A stretch of DNA of 64,000 nt, from assembly GCF_042646425.1 (NCBI RefSeq), contig NZ_JBHRTR010000031.1:372001-436000 (forward strand). The letters run 5' to 3'. A program made the translations under genes and the position numbers. Source of the stretch: Marinibaculum pumilum (GTDB taxonomy: Bacteria; Pseudomonadota; Alphaproteobacteria; Ferrovibrionales; Ferrovibrionaceae). This document shows positions 51,615 to 60,368 of the stretch, piece after piece; within the stretch, counting starts at the first letter, position 1; every line of letters begins with the position of its first letter. The notes beneath the pieces were generated by a model, which was not told the origin of the DNA, did not search any database, and saw only the letters and a program-made list of their open reading frames with translations.

Positions 51615-52409
51615 TCACATATAGCCGGCGTTGCGCAGCCGCTCGAAGGCGTCCTCGGACTCGTGGTCCATCGCCCGGCCGGCGCGTTCCTCGGTGCGGG
51701 TGGCGGCCAGCTCCGCGATAATGGCGTCCAGGTCGGCGGCGTCGCTGTCGATCGGGTTGGTGATGCCGATCTCGCCCAGCGACCGGAAGCGCCTGCCGCC
51801 TTGCGCGAAATAGAGCGGCACCACGGGAATGCCCTCGCGCTGGGTGTAGCGCCAGATGTCCAGCTCGGTCCAATGCAGCAGCGGATGCACCCGGACATGG
51901 CCGCCGTCGGGCGCGCGGTCGGCATAGAGGTCCCAGAACTCCGCCGGCTGGTCGCGATAGTCCCAGTCGCCGGTATCCACCCGCGGGCTGAACACCCGCT
52001 CCTTGGCGCGTGTCGCCTGCTCGTCGCGGCGGATGCCGACGATCACCGCCTTCAGCCCGTAGCGGGCGACCGCCTCCTTCAGGCCGGCGGTCTTGCGCGC
52101 GGCGAAGCGGGAGGCGGGCGGCAGGGTGGGGTCGATGCCCTCCAGCGGCGGGCAGGGGTCCGCGATCAGCTCCAGCCCCCATTCCTTCGCGTAGCGGTCG
52201 CGGAAGGCATAGACCTCCGGGAACTCCGCGCCGGTGTCCAGGTGCATGGCCGGGAAGGGCATGCGGCCGAAGAAGGCCTTGCGGGCCAGATGCACCATCA
52301 CCCCGGAATCCTTGCCGATCGACCAGAGCATGGCCAGCGGCGAGAAATGCCGGAATGCCTCGCGCAGGATGTAGATGCTCTGATGCTCCAGGGCGTCGAG
52401 GGCGCTCAT
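51615..52409 (-). CDS. cysD: Sulfate adenylyltransferase subunit 2
   Basis: Catalytic partner of CysN, making adenosine-5'-phosphosulfate from ATP and sulfate. 264 residues, shorter than the usual ~300 because the N-terminus starts close to the first helix (LEHQSIYILREAFRHF). WSIGKDSGVMVHLARKAF is the PP-loop, followed by PFPAMHLDTGAEFPEVYAFRD and HPLLHWTELDIWRYTQREGIPVVPLYFA. The C-terminus (DHESEDAFERLRNAGYM) lacks the common MExKKREGYF, which fits a divergent branch. First gene of the two-gene operon. Confidence 0.93.
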   Translation of the reverse strand: MSALDALEHQSIYILREAFRHFSPLAMLWSIGKDSGVMVHLARKAFFGRMPFPAMHLDTGAEFPEVYAFRDRYAKEWGLELIADPCPPLEGIDPTLPPASRFAARKTAGLKEAVARYGLKAVIVGIRRDEQATRAKERVFSPRVDTGDWDYRDQPAEFWDLYADRAPDGGHVRVHPLLHWTELDIWRYTQREGIPVVPLYFAQGGRRFRSLGEIGITNPIDSDAADLDAIIAELAATRTEERAGRAMDHESEDAFERLRNAGYM

Positions 52410-52526
52410 GGTGGGCTGGTCCGCATTGGTTGCAGAACGGGGGCGGGCGGTTGGGCCGGCGGTTTAGGCGCTGGGCCGGCGAAGCGCAAGGGACGCCGGG
52501 TCGCAGGCAACTCCCCGGTGCCGCGG

Positions 52527-53384
52527 TCAGGGCGCCGCTTGCGCCGGCACCGGATTGCCGGCCTGCGGCAGCAGCATGGTGAGTTTCAGCCCCGGCTGGC
52601 TGGCCAGGGTGAAGCCCACCTGTTCGAAGCAGAGCGCGCCGTCCCGCGGATGGCAGAACCGGCGCAGGCCACCCTCGCGGCCCTGCACGTCCTGCGCCGC
52701 CCAGAGCCGGGCGAAGTCCGGGCTGTCCCGCCGCAGGCCGTCGACCAGGGCGCGGATCGACGGATCGGTCATCCGGGGCGTGGCCTCGGCGCGGAACTCC
52801 GCCACCACCCGGCGGGCACGTGCGTCATGGTCCTGGATCAGGCGCCGGGCCACGGGCGACAGGAAGATGAAGCGCAGCATGTTGCGCCCGTCCGCGCCGG
52901 GCGTCTCGCCTGCCATGTCGCCCGGTGCATCGCCGTCGAGCCAGCCCGCGAACAGATGCGCGGCCGCGCCGTTCCAGTGCAGCACCGTCCAGCAGGGGTC
53001 GAGGATATAGGCCGGGCAGGCGATCGCCGCGACGCAGGCGGGCAGTGCGGCGGGCAAGGGCGCGCCCTCGGCATCCTGCCGCTCCGGGTCGCGGCGCGCC
53101 GCCAGTTCGAACAGGTAGGTGCGCTCCGCCCGCCCCAGCTGGAGCGCACGCGACAGCCGCGACAGCGCCGCGCGCGACAGCGAGATCTCGCGGCCCTGCT
53201 CCAGCCAGGTGACCCAGGTGGTGGAGAGGCCGGAGAGCTGCGCCAGCTCCTCGCGGCGCAGGCCCGGCGTGCGGCGACGCGGGCCGGGCGGCAGGCCCAG
53301 GGCTTCCGGCGACAGCCGTTCGCGCTGGGCCCGCACGAAGGCGCCCAGGGCGCGCCGGCGTTCGGCATCTTCGGAAGGATTCAT
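52527..53384 (-). CDS. XRE-family regulator with MmyB-like ligand domain
   Basis: 285 residues. An N-terminal helix-turn-helix (RTPGLRREELAQLSGLSTTWVTWLEQGR) is followed by an MmyB-like PAS-type domain, from AYILDPCWTVLHWNGAAAHLFAGW through RNMLRFIFLSPVARRLIQDHDARARRVVAEFRAE. Members control nearby genes on binding a small, often lipid-like, ligand. It is divergent from a methyltransferase across 106 bases. A TGTTATA inverted repeat lies in that gap. Confidence 0.9.
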   Translation of the reverse strand: MNPSEDAERRRALGAFVRAQRERLSPEALGLPPGPRRRTPGLRREELAQLSGLSTTWVTWLEQGREISLSRAALSRLSRALQLGRAERTYLFELAARRDPERQDAEGAPLPAALPACVAAIACPAYILDPCWTVLHWNGAAAHLFAGWLDGDAPGDMAGETPGADGRNMLRFIFLSPVARRLIQDHDARARRVVAEFRAEATPRMTDPSIRALVDGLRRDSPDFARLWAAQDVQGREGGLRRFCHPRDGALCFEQVGFTLASQPGLKLTMLLPQAGNPVPAQAAP

Positions 53385-53386
53385 GG

Positions 53387-53423
53387 TGTTATATATACCA
53401 GGATAAAAATGGATCTTATAACA
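53387..53423. promoter_or_regulatory. Possible operator between the XRE regulator and methyltransferase
   Basis: TGTTATA and TATAACA arms with centres about 30 bases apart (three turns), in an AT-rich patch just upstream of the regulator start. Placement fits autoregulation and control of the divergent gene; binding is inferred. Confidence 0.4.
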
Positions 53424-53490
53424 GTGTCGAACTGTGCGTAGATCATCCCCGTGACCGGCAAGGGCCGGTCGGAACCAGGGAAATGCGGAG

Positions 53491-54267
53491 ATGTCGGAGC
53501 ACAGGAGTCACGAGGCGACCGTCGGCAGCCAGTTCGGCGTGCAGGCGAAAGCCTATCTGAACAGCGCGGTCCATTCCCAGGGCCCGGACCTGGAGGCGCT
53601 GGCGGACCTGGCGCGGACCTGGCCGCAGGCGCGGGTGCTCGACATGGGCTGCGGCGGCGGCCATGCCACCTATACCATGGCGCCGCATGCGGAATCCGTC
53701 ATCGCCTACGACCTGTCGCCGGAGATGCTGTCGGTCGTGGCTGCGGCGGCGAAGGAGCGCGGCCTGTCCAACGTCACCACCCGGCAGGGGCGGGCGGAGC
53801 GCCTGCCGTTCGACGATGCCAGCTTCGACCTGGTGGTCAGCCGGCTGTCGGCGCATCACTGGCAGGATGCCGCCGCCGGGGTGCGGGAAGCGGCGCGGGT
53901 GCTGGCGCCGGGCGGCACCTTCTGCCTGATCGACATCGTCTCTCCCGGCACGCCGCTGGCCGACACCTTCCTGCAGGCGATCGAACTGCTGCGCGATGTC
54001 TCCCATGTCCGGGACTACAGCCGCGCGGAATGGGAAACGATGATCGCTGCCGCCGGCCTGACGACCGTGGTCACCCGGCAGAACCGCATGCAGATCGACT
54101 TCGACAGCTGGGTGGCGCGGATGTCGACCCCGCCGGAGAACGTGGCCGGCATCCGGGCGCTGCACGCCGCCATGCCGCAGGAGGTCGCCGCCTGGTTCGA
54201 GCTGAAGGCCGACGGCAGCTTCGTCTTCGACAACATGCTGTTCCAGGCCGTGAAGCCGGCGCGGTAG
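53491..54267 (+). CDS. SAM-dependent methyltransferase (UbiE/Methyltransf_11 type)
   Basis: 258 residues. VLDMGCGGGHATYTM (motif I), VIAYDLSPEMLSVVAAAA, LPFDDASFDLVVSRLSAHHW and APGGTFCLIDIV form a complete class I fold. The C-terminus (RAEWETMIAAAGLTTVVTRQ) is typical of small-molecule methyltransferases related to UbiE. Cytosolic. The XRE regulator on the other strand probably controls it. Substrate unknown. Confidence 0.85.
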   Translation: MSEHRSHEATVGSQFGVQAKAYLNSAVHSQGPDLEALADLARTWPQARVLDMGCGGGHATYTMAPHAESVIAYDLSPEMLSVVAAAAKERGLSNVTTRQGRAERLPFDDASFDLVVSRLSAHHWQDAAAGVREAARVLAPGGTFCLIDIVSPGTPLADTFLQAIELLRDVSHVRDYSRAEWETMIAAAGLTTVVTRQNRMQIDFDSWVARMSTPPENVAGIRALHAAMPQEVAAWFELKADGSFVFDNMLFQAVKPAR

Positions 54268-54293
54268 GCGCGGAAGGGATTGTCTTGCGACCA

Positions 54294-54325
54294 TCACATG
54301 ACTAGTTATCTGACTAGTCATGTGA
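54294..54325. promoter_or_regulatory. Toxin-antitoxin operator palindrome (first module)
   Basis: TCACATGACTAGT and its exact complement, 13 bp each, separated by TATCTG, 21 bases before the antitoxin ATG. The perfect symmetry and position fit binding by the antitoxin. Confidence 0.65.
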
Positions 54326-54346
54326 CGGTTCATTGGAGCGACGGCG

Positions 54347-54601
54347 ATGGCGCGACCGGAATCCTGGTCCGTGCAGGATGCGAAGGCACGGTTCAGCGAG
54401 TTTCTCGAGACCTGCCTGAGCGAAGGGCCGCAGATCGTCACCAAACGCGGGACGGAGACCGCGGTTCTGGTGTCGGCGCAGGAATGGCGGCGGTTGCAGG
54501 CCGCCGCGCAACCGGACCTGAAAGCGCTTCTGCTGTCCGATGCCGGCCGCATCGACCTTCCGGTGCCGCGCCGCGGCCGATTGCGGCGCAGGGCACCCTG
54601 A
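54347..54601 (+). CDS. Type II antitoxin, Phd/YefM family
   Basis: 84 residues. WSVQDAKARFSEFLETCLSEGPQIVTKRGTETAVLVSAQEWRRL is the Phd/YefM DNA-binding fold; the rest is a basic tail (RRGRLRRRAP), possibly the toxin-binding part. It neutralises the PIN toxin encoded 7 bases downstream and should bind the palindrome upstream of itself. Confidence 0.88.
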   Translation: MARPESWSVQDAKARFSEFLETCLSEGPQIVTKRGTETAVLVSAQEWRRLQAAAQPDLKALLLSDAGRIDLPVPRRGRLRRRAP

Positions 54602-54608
54602 TCGCCCG

Positions 54609-55016
54609 ATGTATCTTCTGGATACCAATATCGTTTCGGAACTGCGGCGCCCGAAGCCGCATGGCGGTGTGGTGGCCTGGATCGCGGGCATACCGGACAC
54701 CGCGCTTCACCTGTCGGCCGTGACCATCGGCGAGATCCAGGCGGGCATCGAACGGGCACGCGAACAGGATGCCGCAATGGCAGCGGAGATCGACGCCTGG
54801 CTCGACCGGGTCGCCGGCAGCTGGAACGTCTTGCCGATGGATTCGCGGTGCTTCCGCTTGTGGGCCCGCCTGATGCACGGCAGGTCGGACAGCCTTCTGG
54901 AGGACGCGATGATTGCCGCAACCGCGATGGTCCACGACCTGACCGTCGTGACACGGAATGTGCGGGACTTCGAGGTCTTCGCGGTTCCGGTGCTCGATCC
55001 CTTCCGGGGCGACTGA
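54609..55016 (+). CDS. PIN-domain toxin (VapC/FitB-like)
   Basis: 135 residues. MYLLDTNIVSELRRPKP has the first catalytic Asp; SAVTIGEIQAGIERA supplies the Glu; LLEDAMIAATAMVHDLTVVTRNVRDF carries the later acidic residues. PIN toxins cut RNA, often tRNA. The ATG beginning MYLLDTN is chosen; an upstream in-frame start lies within the antitoxin gene. Confidence 0.9.
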   Translation: MYLLDTNIVSELRRPKPHGGVVAWIAGIPDTALHLSAVTIGEIQAGIERAREQDAAMAAEIDAWLDRVAGSWNVLPMDSRCFRLWARLMHGRSDSLLEDAMIAATAMVHDLTVVTRNVRDFEVFAVPVLDPFRGD

Positions 55017-55119
55017 CGGGGCGGCGCCCCTCCCCACCTTGGCTCTCGATCGGGCCCTCGATTGGTCCGCGGACGGTTCTCCCATACCCTGTGGCAGACG
55101 GAAGCGGGGGAGGGAAATC

Positions 55120-56532
55120 ATGACGCGCCGGAACCTGGCAGGCCTTCTCGTACTCATTGTCCTGGTGTCGGGGCCTGGCCTTCACGGACCGGCGGCGGCG
55201 GCTTCGCCCTGCCAGCGCTCGCTCGACTATCTGGCGGACCGCTACGCGGCGGAGCCGCAGACCCGGGCCGCGTTCCAGGCCGCCTATGACGGTCTGCAGC
55301 CCTTGCCGCCGGGCTACAGCTATGGCGGGTCGGGTGCCAATCCCTGGACGGCGGCCGGCGACGGCGAAGGCCTGGCGAAGGCGGTCGGCCGCTTCTACGC
55401 GCAGGTCTGCACGACCCTGCCGCAGATCGTCGGCGACAGCGACAATGCCCTGGATTCCATCCAGTATTTCGCCTGGCTCTACTATCACAACAAGGCCGGG
55501 CAGCGGCTGGTGCAGGGGATCGACCCCGTGGATCCGGCCCGGAAGCTCCCCAGCGTCGCCACCTTCCTGCAGATGTTCCTGGAGGACTACAAGGCCTTCA
55601 TGGACAGCCCGCAATCGACCGGGCAGGTGGCCGAATGGATCGCCGACCCGCGCATCGAGATCGAGGATTACCGCCGCACCAGGGCCGCCGAGTATGAGAG
55701 CTGGAACGCCTTCTTCGCCCGCAACCTGAAGGGCGATCCGGCGACCGGCTATCCGTCGCGGCCGGTGACCATGCCGGACCGGGACTATGTCGTCGTGGCG
55801 CCGACCGACTGCATCATGAACCCGCTGGTGCAGGTGGTGGTGAAGGATGCACAGCCGGTGGAGCGCCGGCTGCTGGAGAACCCGCTGCAGCGCGACACGG
55901 TGCTGGACGTGAAGGGCATCCCGCTGTCGGTGGACGAGCTGCTGGGCGATGCGCCGGACGCGCTGAAGGCGAAGTTCGTTGGCGCCACCGGGCTGGCCTG
56001 CGTGCTGATGCCCAACACCTACCACCATTTCCACAGCCCGGTGGACGGCACCATCCGCTATGCGCAGATCGTGGAGGCGGGCAGCCCGGGCGCGGCCGGC
56101 GTGTTCGGCTATATCGACTGGCCGAACTGGGTGCCGCTGGACGGCAATGTCGGCCGGCCGGGCACCGATTTCAGCCAGTTCCAGGGCTTCACCCGCGGCG
56201 TGATCGTGATCGAGGTCGAATATGCCAACCTGCCGGGCCGGGAGCCGGCGATGCTGAAAGGCCATGTCGCCTCGATCCCGGTCGGCCTGGACACGGTCGG
56301 CTCGGTGGTGTTCCACGACGGCGTGACCGAAGGCGCGCGGGTGAAGAAGGGTGTCACCCCGTTCGGCAACTTCTTCTTCGGCGGCTCCCTGGACATCATG
56401 CTGTTCTCGCCGATCGAGGGGGCGGACGGCGCCGAAATGCTGAGCCCGGCGGTGCAGGTCCGCATGGGCAACCAGATCGGCATCCTCAACACCCCCCAGC
56501 CGGCGCCCAGGACGCCCTGGACGCCGGATTGA
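55120..56532 (+). CDS. Secreted phosphatidylserine decarboxylase-like protein
   Basis: 470 residues with a clear signal peptide (NLAGLLVLIVLVSGPGL...AAA). After a helical ~170-residue domain comes a PSD-like domain: VVVAPTDCIMNPLV, LACVLMPNTYHHFHSPVDGTI (the HHFHSP-like His motif) and, near the C-terminus, FGNFFFGGSLDIMLF, where the Gly-Gly-Ser matches the (L/F)GS self-cleavage site that makes the pyruvoyl group. Housekeeping PSD is cytoplasmic-side membrane protein; export of this one points to periplasmic lipid or amino-acid decarboxylation, or a secreted effector. GGAGGGAAATC precedes the ATG. Flanked on both sides by toxin-antitoxin genes. Confidence 0.75.
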   Translation: MTRRNLAGLLVLIVLVSGPGLHGPAAAASPCQRSLDYLADRYAAEPQTRAAFQAAYDGLQPLPPGYSYGGSGANPWTAAGDGEGLAKAVGRFYAQVCTTLPQIVGDSDNALDSIQYFAWLYYHNKAGQRLVQGIDPVDPARKLPSVATFLQMFLEDYKAFMDSPQSTGQVAEWIADPRIEIEDYRRTRAAEYESWNAFFARNLKGDPATGYPSRPVTMPDRDYVVVAPTDCIMNPLVQVVVKDAQPVERRLLENPLQRDTVLDVKGIPLSVDELLGDAPDALKAKFVGATGLACVLMPNTYHHFHSPVDGTIRYAQIVEAGSPGAAGVFGYIDWPNWVPLDGNVGRPGTDFSQFQGFTRGVIVIEVEYANLPGREPAMLKGHVASIPVGLDTVGSVVFHDGVTEGARVKKGVTPFGNFFFGGSLDIMLFSPIEGADGAEMLSPAVQVRMGNQIGILNTPQPAPRTPWTPD

Positions 56533-56542
56533 GCTGTGGTCC

Positions 56543-56941
56543 CTAAGCGGCGCCTGCTGGCACCGCAGGTTCGATATCGGTGCGCCGGAAATCGTCGCCT
56601 ACGAACAGCAGCGGGGCGGCCGTGCGGCGGGCGAGGGCATAGGCGAAGCAGTCGCTGAAGTTGAGACCGGCGGGATGAATGCCCTTGCCCCAGCGGCGAT
56701 AGGCGGTGGCGACCTCCTCTGCGGCATCGCGGTCGACCGGGTGGATCTCCATGCCCAGGCCGGTGATCAGCCGGTCCATCTCGGCGGCCAGGTTGCGATG
56801 CGCCGCGACGATCTTGGCCTCGGCCACAGTGCCGGCGGAGATGCAGAGGGACGGAGCGCCTTCCAGGACCGGCATGCACGGGCGCCCGCCCGGTTCGCCG
56901 CACAGGACCGCCATAAGGGCCGAAGTATCGACGACGATCAC
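56543..56941 (-). CDS. vapC: PIN-domain toxin VapC
   Basis: 132 residues. MIVVDTSALMAVLCGEP holds the first Asp, SAGTVAEAKIV the Glu and FSDCFAYALARRTAAPLLFVGDDFRRTD the remaining acidic residues of the RNase site. It belongs to the longer VapC group. It overlaps the upstream antitoxin by 4 bases, the usual coupling in such pairs. Confidence 0.9.
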   Translation of the reverse strand: MIVVDTSALMAVLCGEPGGRPCMPVLEGAPSLCISAGTVAEAKIVAAHRNLAAEMDRLITGLGMEIHPVDRDAAEEVATAYRRWGKGIHPAGLNFSDCFAYALARRTAAPLLFVGDDFRRTDIEPAVPAGAA

Positions 56942-57195
56942 CCGGGCAGTCCCTCATCTCCGTAGAGGAAGTCCTGGCTGCGGGCGGCATCCGGGCCGGC
57001 AGTGATTTTTCTGGCGGCCGCAGCCTGCAGGGATTGCAGCAAAGCACGGCGGTCGGCAGGTCTGGGAAGGGCCTGAAGCCCGACCAGTCGGGCCACCGGC
57101 CGGCCATGCCGGGTCAGCAGGATCTCCTCGCCCGCCTCGGCCCGCCGGATCAGGTCGGTAAGGCGCCCCTTGGCGTCTGTGACCGGAATCTCCAC
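56938..57195 (-). CDS. Type II antitoxin, Phd/YefM family (VapB-like)
   Basis: 85 residues. MEIPVTDAKGRLTDLIRRAEAGEEILLTRHGRPVARLVGL is the Phd DNA-binding fold, followed by a helical C-terminal tail that should block the toxin. It lies upstream of, and overlaps, vapC. A palindrome sits just before its start. Confidence 0.88.
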   Translation of the reverse strand: MEIPVTDAKGRLTDLIRRAEAGEEILLTRHGRPVARLVGLQALPRPADRRALLQSLQAAAARKITAGPDAARSQDFLYGDEGLPG

Positions 57196-57209
57196 GCCTG
57201 CCTCCTATC

Positions 57210-57228
57210 TGGACCAGAGAATGGTCCA
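57210..57228. promoter_or_regulatory. Toxin-antitoxin operator palindrome (second module)
   Basis: TGGACCA and TGGTCCA around GAGAA, 15 bases upstream of the antitoxin ATG. Its sequence is unlike the first module's operator, so cross-regulation is unlikely. Confidence 0.5.
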
Positions 57229-57379
57229 ATATTGCCATGCTGTTCGGGTATGGCTAAGCCGCGTGGTGGGCCGCCGCATAGCTGCGGGGGCAGCGAATTG
57301 TCGGCGCCGGCCCCGCCTGCTACCGTTAACCCCTCTGGGCCGCCCCGCGGTGCGGGCGGCGGTGGGTGATGCGGAACCG

Positions 57380-58756
57380 ATGGCCCAGCTGACGGGCATG
57401 GCGGCAGGCGCCGTCCAAGCGACTTTACCGGCCGATGCCGCGATGGCGGCAAGCTACGACCCCTGGCTGGTCGCGGCTTCGATCGCCATTGCGGTGATGG
57501 CCTCCTTCACCGGCCTGCGGCTGGCCTCCGGCCTGAAGGACCTGGACGGCGCGGCGCGCCGCCGCCAGCTGGCGAAGGCGGCGCTGACCCTGGGCGGCGG
57601 CATCTGGTCGATGCATTTCGTCGCGATGCTGGCGGTGAAACTGCCGGTGCTGGTCAGCTACGACGCGCTCTACACCCTGGGCTCCGTCCTGCTCTCGATC
57701 CTGATCGTCGGCATCGGCCTGTCGCTGATGCATCTGGGCGCGCGGACCTGGCCGCGAACGATCTTCGCCGGCACCCTGACCGGGCTGGGCATCGTGTCGA
57801 TGCACTATGTCGGCATGGATGCCATCGGCGGCGCCTGCATCGTCGACTACCGGTTCGGCGGGGCCGTCGTCTCCTCCGCCGTCGCGATCGGCTTCTCGAT
57901 CTGCGCGATCCGGCTGGCCTATGGCCGGCGCACCCTGCTGCAGCTCTGCCTGGGCGCCCTGCTGCTGGGGGTCACGATCGCCGCCATGCATTATTCCGCC
58001 ATGGCCTTCACCCGGTTCCTGCCAGTGCCGGAGACCTGGAGCCTGGCCACGCCGGAGATCGACCAGGGCCAGCTGGCCCTGATCGTGGCCGTCGCCGCCT
58101 TCCTGGTCTGCGGCCTGTTCCTGCTGACCGCGATGCCGCTGGACGGCCGTGCCTCCGCCGCCGGCGGCAAGGCGGCGGCGACCGGCGGTGGTGCAGGAAC
58201 TGTCCCGCCCGAGGCGGCCATGGCCGCGGGTGCCATGCTGGCGATGGCGCCGCAGCCGGCGCTGGCCAGCGGATCGATGGACGAACAGCCCGCGGCTCTG
58301 CGGACGGCCTTCTTCGACGGGGCCGGGGAGGGGGCGAAGCCTTCACCTGCCGAAGGGGCGGCGCCTGCCGGGACGGCCGCGGTCACGGAGCCGGCCGCCA
58401 ACGCCCCGGAGGCCCATCCCGCCGCCCGGGTGCGGCTGCCCTACGAGCAGAACAACGCCACCCTGTTCATCGATGCCGGCCGGGTGCAGGCGGTCCAGGC
58501 CGACGGTCACTACACCCGTCTGATCGACGGGGCGGGCCGGCATTTCTGCCCCTGGTCCCTGTCGAAGGTCGAGGCGCATCTGGCCGGCGGCCCGTTCATC
58601 CGCACCCACCGGTCGTTCCTGGTCAACCTGGACCATGCCAGCGGCCTGCGGCGGGAACGCGACAAGGCGTTCCTGATGCTGCCGGCGATGAACGACGACC
58701 CGGTGCCGGTCAGCCGCTCGCACCTCGCCGAAGTGCGCCGCGCCCTCGGCCTCTGA
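57380..58756 (+). CDS. MHYT-LytTR membrane regulator (CoxC/CoxH-like)
   Basis: About 458 residues. Seven helices carry three MHYT-type motifs (GGIWSMHFVAML, GIVSMHYVGMDA, IAAMHYSAMAF) proposed to bind a metal that senses CO, O2 or NO. After a low-complexity linker comes a LytTR DNA-binding domain (residues ~355-458): NNATLFIDAGRVQAVQADGHYTRLI ... IRTHRSFLVNLDH. This pairing is that of CoxC and CoxH of Oligotropha. The start is uncertain among ATGs at 57380, 57398 and 57443. It lies 226 bases before coxM in the same direction and likely controls it in response to CO. Confidence 0.85.
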   Translation: MAQLTGMAAGAVQATLPADAAMAASYDPWLVAASIAIAVMASFTGLRLASGLKDLDGAARRRQLAKAALTLGGGIWSMHFVAMLAVKLPVLVSYDALYTLGSVLLSILIVGIGLSLMHLGARTWPRTIFAGTLTGLGIVSMHYVGMDAIGGACIVDYRFGGAVVSSAVAIGFSICAIRLAYGRRTLLQLCLGALLLGVTIAAMHYSAMAFTRFLPVPETWSLATPEIDQGQLALIVAVAAFLVCGLFLLTAMPLDGRASAAGGKAAATGGGAGTVPPEAAMAAGAMLAMAPQPALASGSMDEQPAALRTAFFDGAGEGAKPSPAEGAAPAGTAAVTEPAANAPEAHPAARVRLPYEQNNATLFIDAGRVQAVQADGHYTRLIDGAGRHFCPWSLSKVEAHLAGGPFIRTHRSFLVNLDHASGLRRERDKAFLMLPAMNDDPVPVSRSHLAEVRRALGL

Positions 58757-58982
58757 TCCATCTTCCATCGCCCCTGCGGGACCGCCGGCCTGCTGCCGGC
58801 CACGGCCGATGCCCGGCATTCGCGCAGGCGTTGCCGCCATTCGTGCAGCCATGCCGCCGTTCGTGCGAAATCGCGGTCATCCGCGGTTTCCCGGCCGCGA
58901 GCCTGGCCGAACCGCGCCAGACTCAACCCCAACGAATTGAGACCCGGGCCGGGCCCGGGCAGCGAAGGGAGGGTCGCGGGGC

Positions 58983-59846
58983 ATGATTCCCGGCACATTC
59001 GAATACCATCGGCCGTCGCGGCTGGACGAGGCTGTCGCGCTCCTGGCCGAGCATGGCGACGAGGCGCTGGTGCTGGCCGGCGGCCACAGCCTGATCCCGA
59101 TGATGAAGCTGCGCATGGCGGCGCCGGAGCATCTGGTCGACCTGCAGGCGCTGGCCGACCTGCGCTTCGTCGAGGAACGCGACGGTCACCTGGCGATCGG
59201 CGCGATGACCAGCCAGCAGGACCTGCTGGCCTCCGACGTGGTAGGTCGCACCTGCCCGATCCTGCACGAGGCCGGCGCCCTGATCGCCGACCCCCAGGTC
59301 CGCGCGCAGGGCACGATCGGCGGCAATGTGGCGAACGGCGATCCCGGCAACGACATGCCGGCGGTGATGCTGGCGCTCGATGCCCGCTATGTCCTGGCCG
59401 GCCCGGGCGGCGAACGGGAACTGCCGGCGCGGGGCTTCTACCATTCCGCCTACGAGACCGCGCGCGAGGATGGCGAAATCCTGACCGCGATCCGCATCCC
59501 GCTGCCCGCCGCCGGCCATGGCTGGGCCTATGAGAAGCAGAAGCGCAAGGTCGGCGATTATGCCACCGCCGCCGCGGCCGTCCTGCTGCAGATGCAGGGC
59601 GGCACCTGCCGCGCCGCCGCCATCGGCCTGACCAACGTCGCGGCGGTGCCGCTGCTGGCGGAGGAGGCCGCCGCCGCCCTGGTCGGCACGACCCTGGACA
59701 AGGCCGCCGTCGATGCCGCTGTCGCCGCGGCGAAGGCGATCACCGAACCCGCCGCCGACGGCCGCGGCCCGGCCGACTATCGCACCCATGTGGCCGGCGT
59801 GATGGTCCGCCGCGCGATCGCGCGCGCGGCCCAGCGCGCGTCCTGA
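58983..59846 (+). CDS. coxM: CO dehydrogenase medium (FAD) subunit
   Basis: 287 residues. The two FAD-binding motifs are intact: AGGHSLIPMMKLR near residue 35 and TIGGNVANGDPGNDMPAV near 110. It passes electrons from the Fe-S subunit to the quinone pool at the cytoplasmic face of the membrane. GGGAGGG lies upstream of the ATG. Gene order coxM-coxS-coxL is the standard one; coxS follows after 14 bases. Confidence 0.93.
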   Translation: MIPGTFEYHRPSRLDEAVALLAEHGDEALVLAGGHSLIPMMKLRMAAPEHLVDLQALADLRFVEERDGHLAIGAMTSQQDLLASDVVGRTCPILHEAGALIADPQVRAQGTIGGNVANGDPGNDMPAVMLALDARYVLAGPGGERELPARGFYHSAYETAREDGEILTAIRIPLPAAGHGWAYEKQKRKVGDYATAAAAVLLQMQGGTCRAAAIGLTNVAAVPLLAEEAAAALVGTTLDKAAVDAAVAAAKAITEPAADGRGPADYRTHVAGVMVRRAIARAAQRAS

Positions 59847-59860
59847 AGAGGAGCCCGGCG

Positions 59861-60355
59861 ATGAGCAAGAAGCACGTCAAGATCACCGTCAACGGCACCG
59901 CGCACGAGGCGCTGGCGGAGCCGCGCACCCTGCTGATCCATTTCCTGCGCGAGGCGCTGGAGCTGAAGGGGCCGCATATCGGCTGCGACACCGGCCATTG
60001 CGGCGCCTGCACCGTGGACCTGGACGGCCGCTCGGTGAAGTCCTGCATGGTCTTCGTCGCCCAGGCCGACGGCCATGAGGTGACCACCATCGAAGGCGTC
60101 GGTGCGCCGGGCGCGCTGCACGCCCTGCAGGAGGCGTTCCGCGAACATCACGGCCTGCAATGCGGCTATTGCACGCCGGGCATGATCACCCGCGCCTGGC
60201 GGTTGCTGCAGGAGAACCCGGCGCCGACCGAGGCGGAGATCCGCATGGGGATCTCCGGCAATCTGTGCCGCTGCACCGGCTACCAGAACATCGTGAAGTC
60301 GATCCAGGCCGCGGCCGCGACGTTGAGCGCCGCAGGTCAGGAAGCGGCGGAATAG
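59861..60355 (+). CDS. coxS: CO dehydrogenase small [2Fe-2S] subunit
   Basis: 164 residues. The plant-ferredoxin cluster motif IGCDTGHCGACTVDLDG and the second cluster (CGYCTPGM, then CRCTGYQNIV) are complete. GAGGAG precedes the ATG. It carries electrons from the Mo/Cu site in CoxL to FAD in CoxM. Confidence 0.95.
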   Translation: MSKKHVKITVNGTAHEALAEPRTLLIHFLREALELKGPHIGCDTGHCGACTVDLDGRSVKSCMVFVAQADGHEVTTIEGVGAPGALHALQEAFREHHGLQCGYCTPGMITRAWRLLQENPAPTEAEIRMGISGNLCRCTGYQNIVKSIQAAAATLSAAGQEAAE

Positions 60356-60368
60356 GGGAGGGCAGGCG

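Noticed and set aside
49712..52409. cysD and cysNC as dedicated sulfation genes for the flagellin glycan
   Set aside because: No sulfotransferase is seen in the window; ordinary sulfate assimilation explains them equally well.
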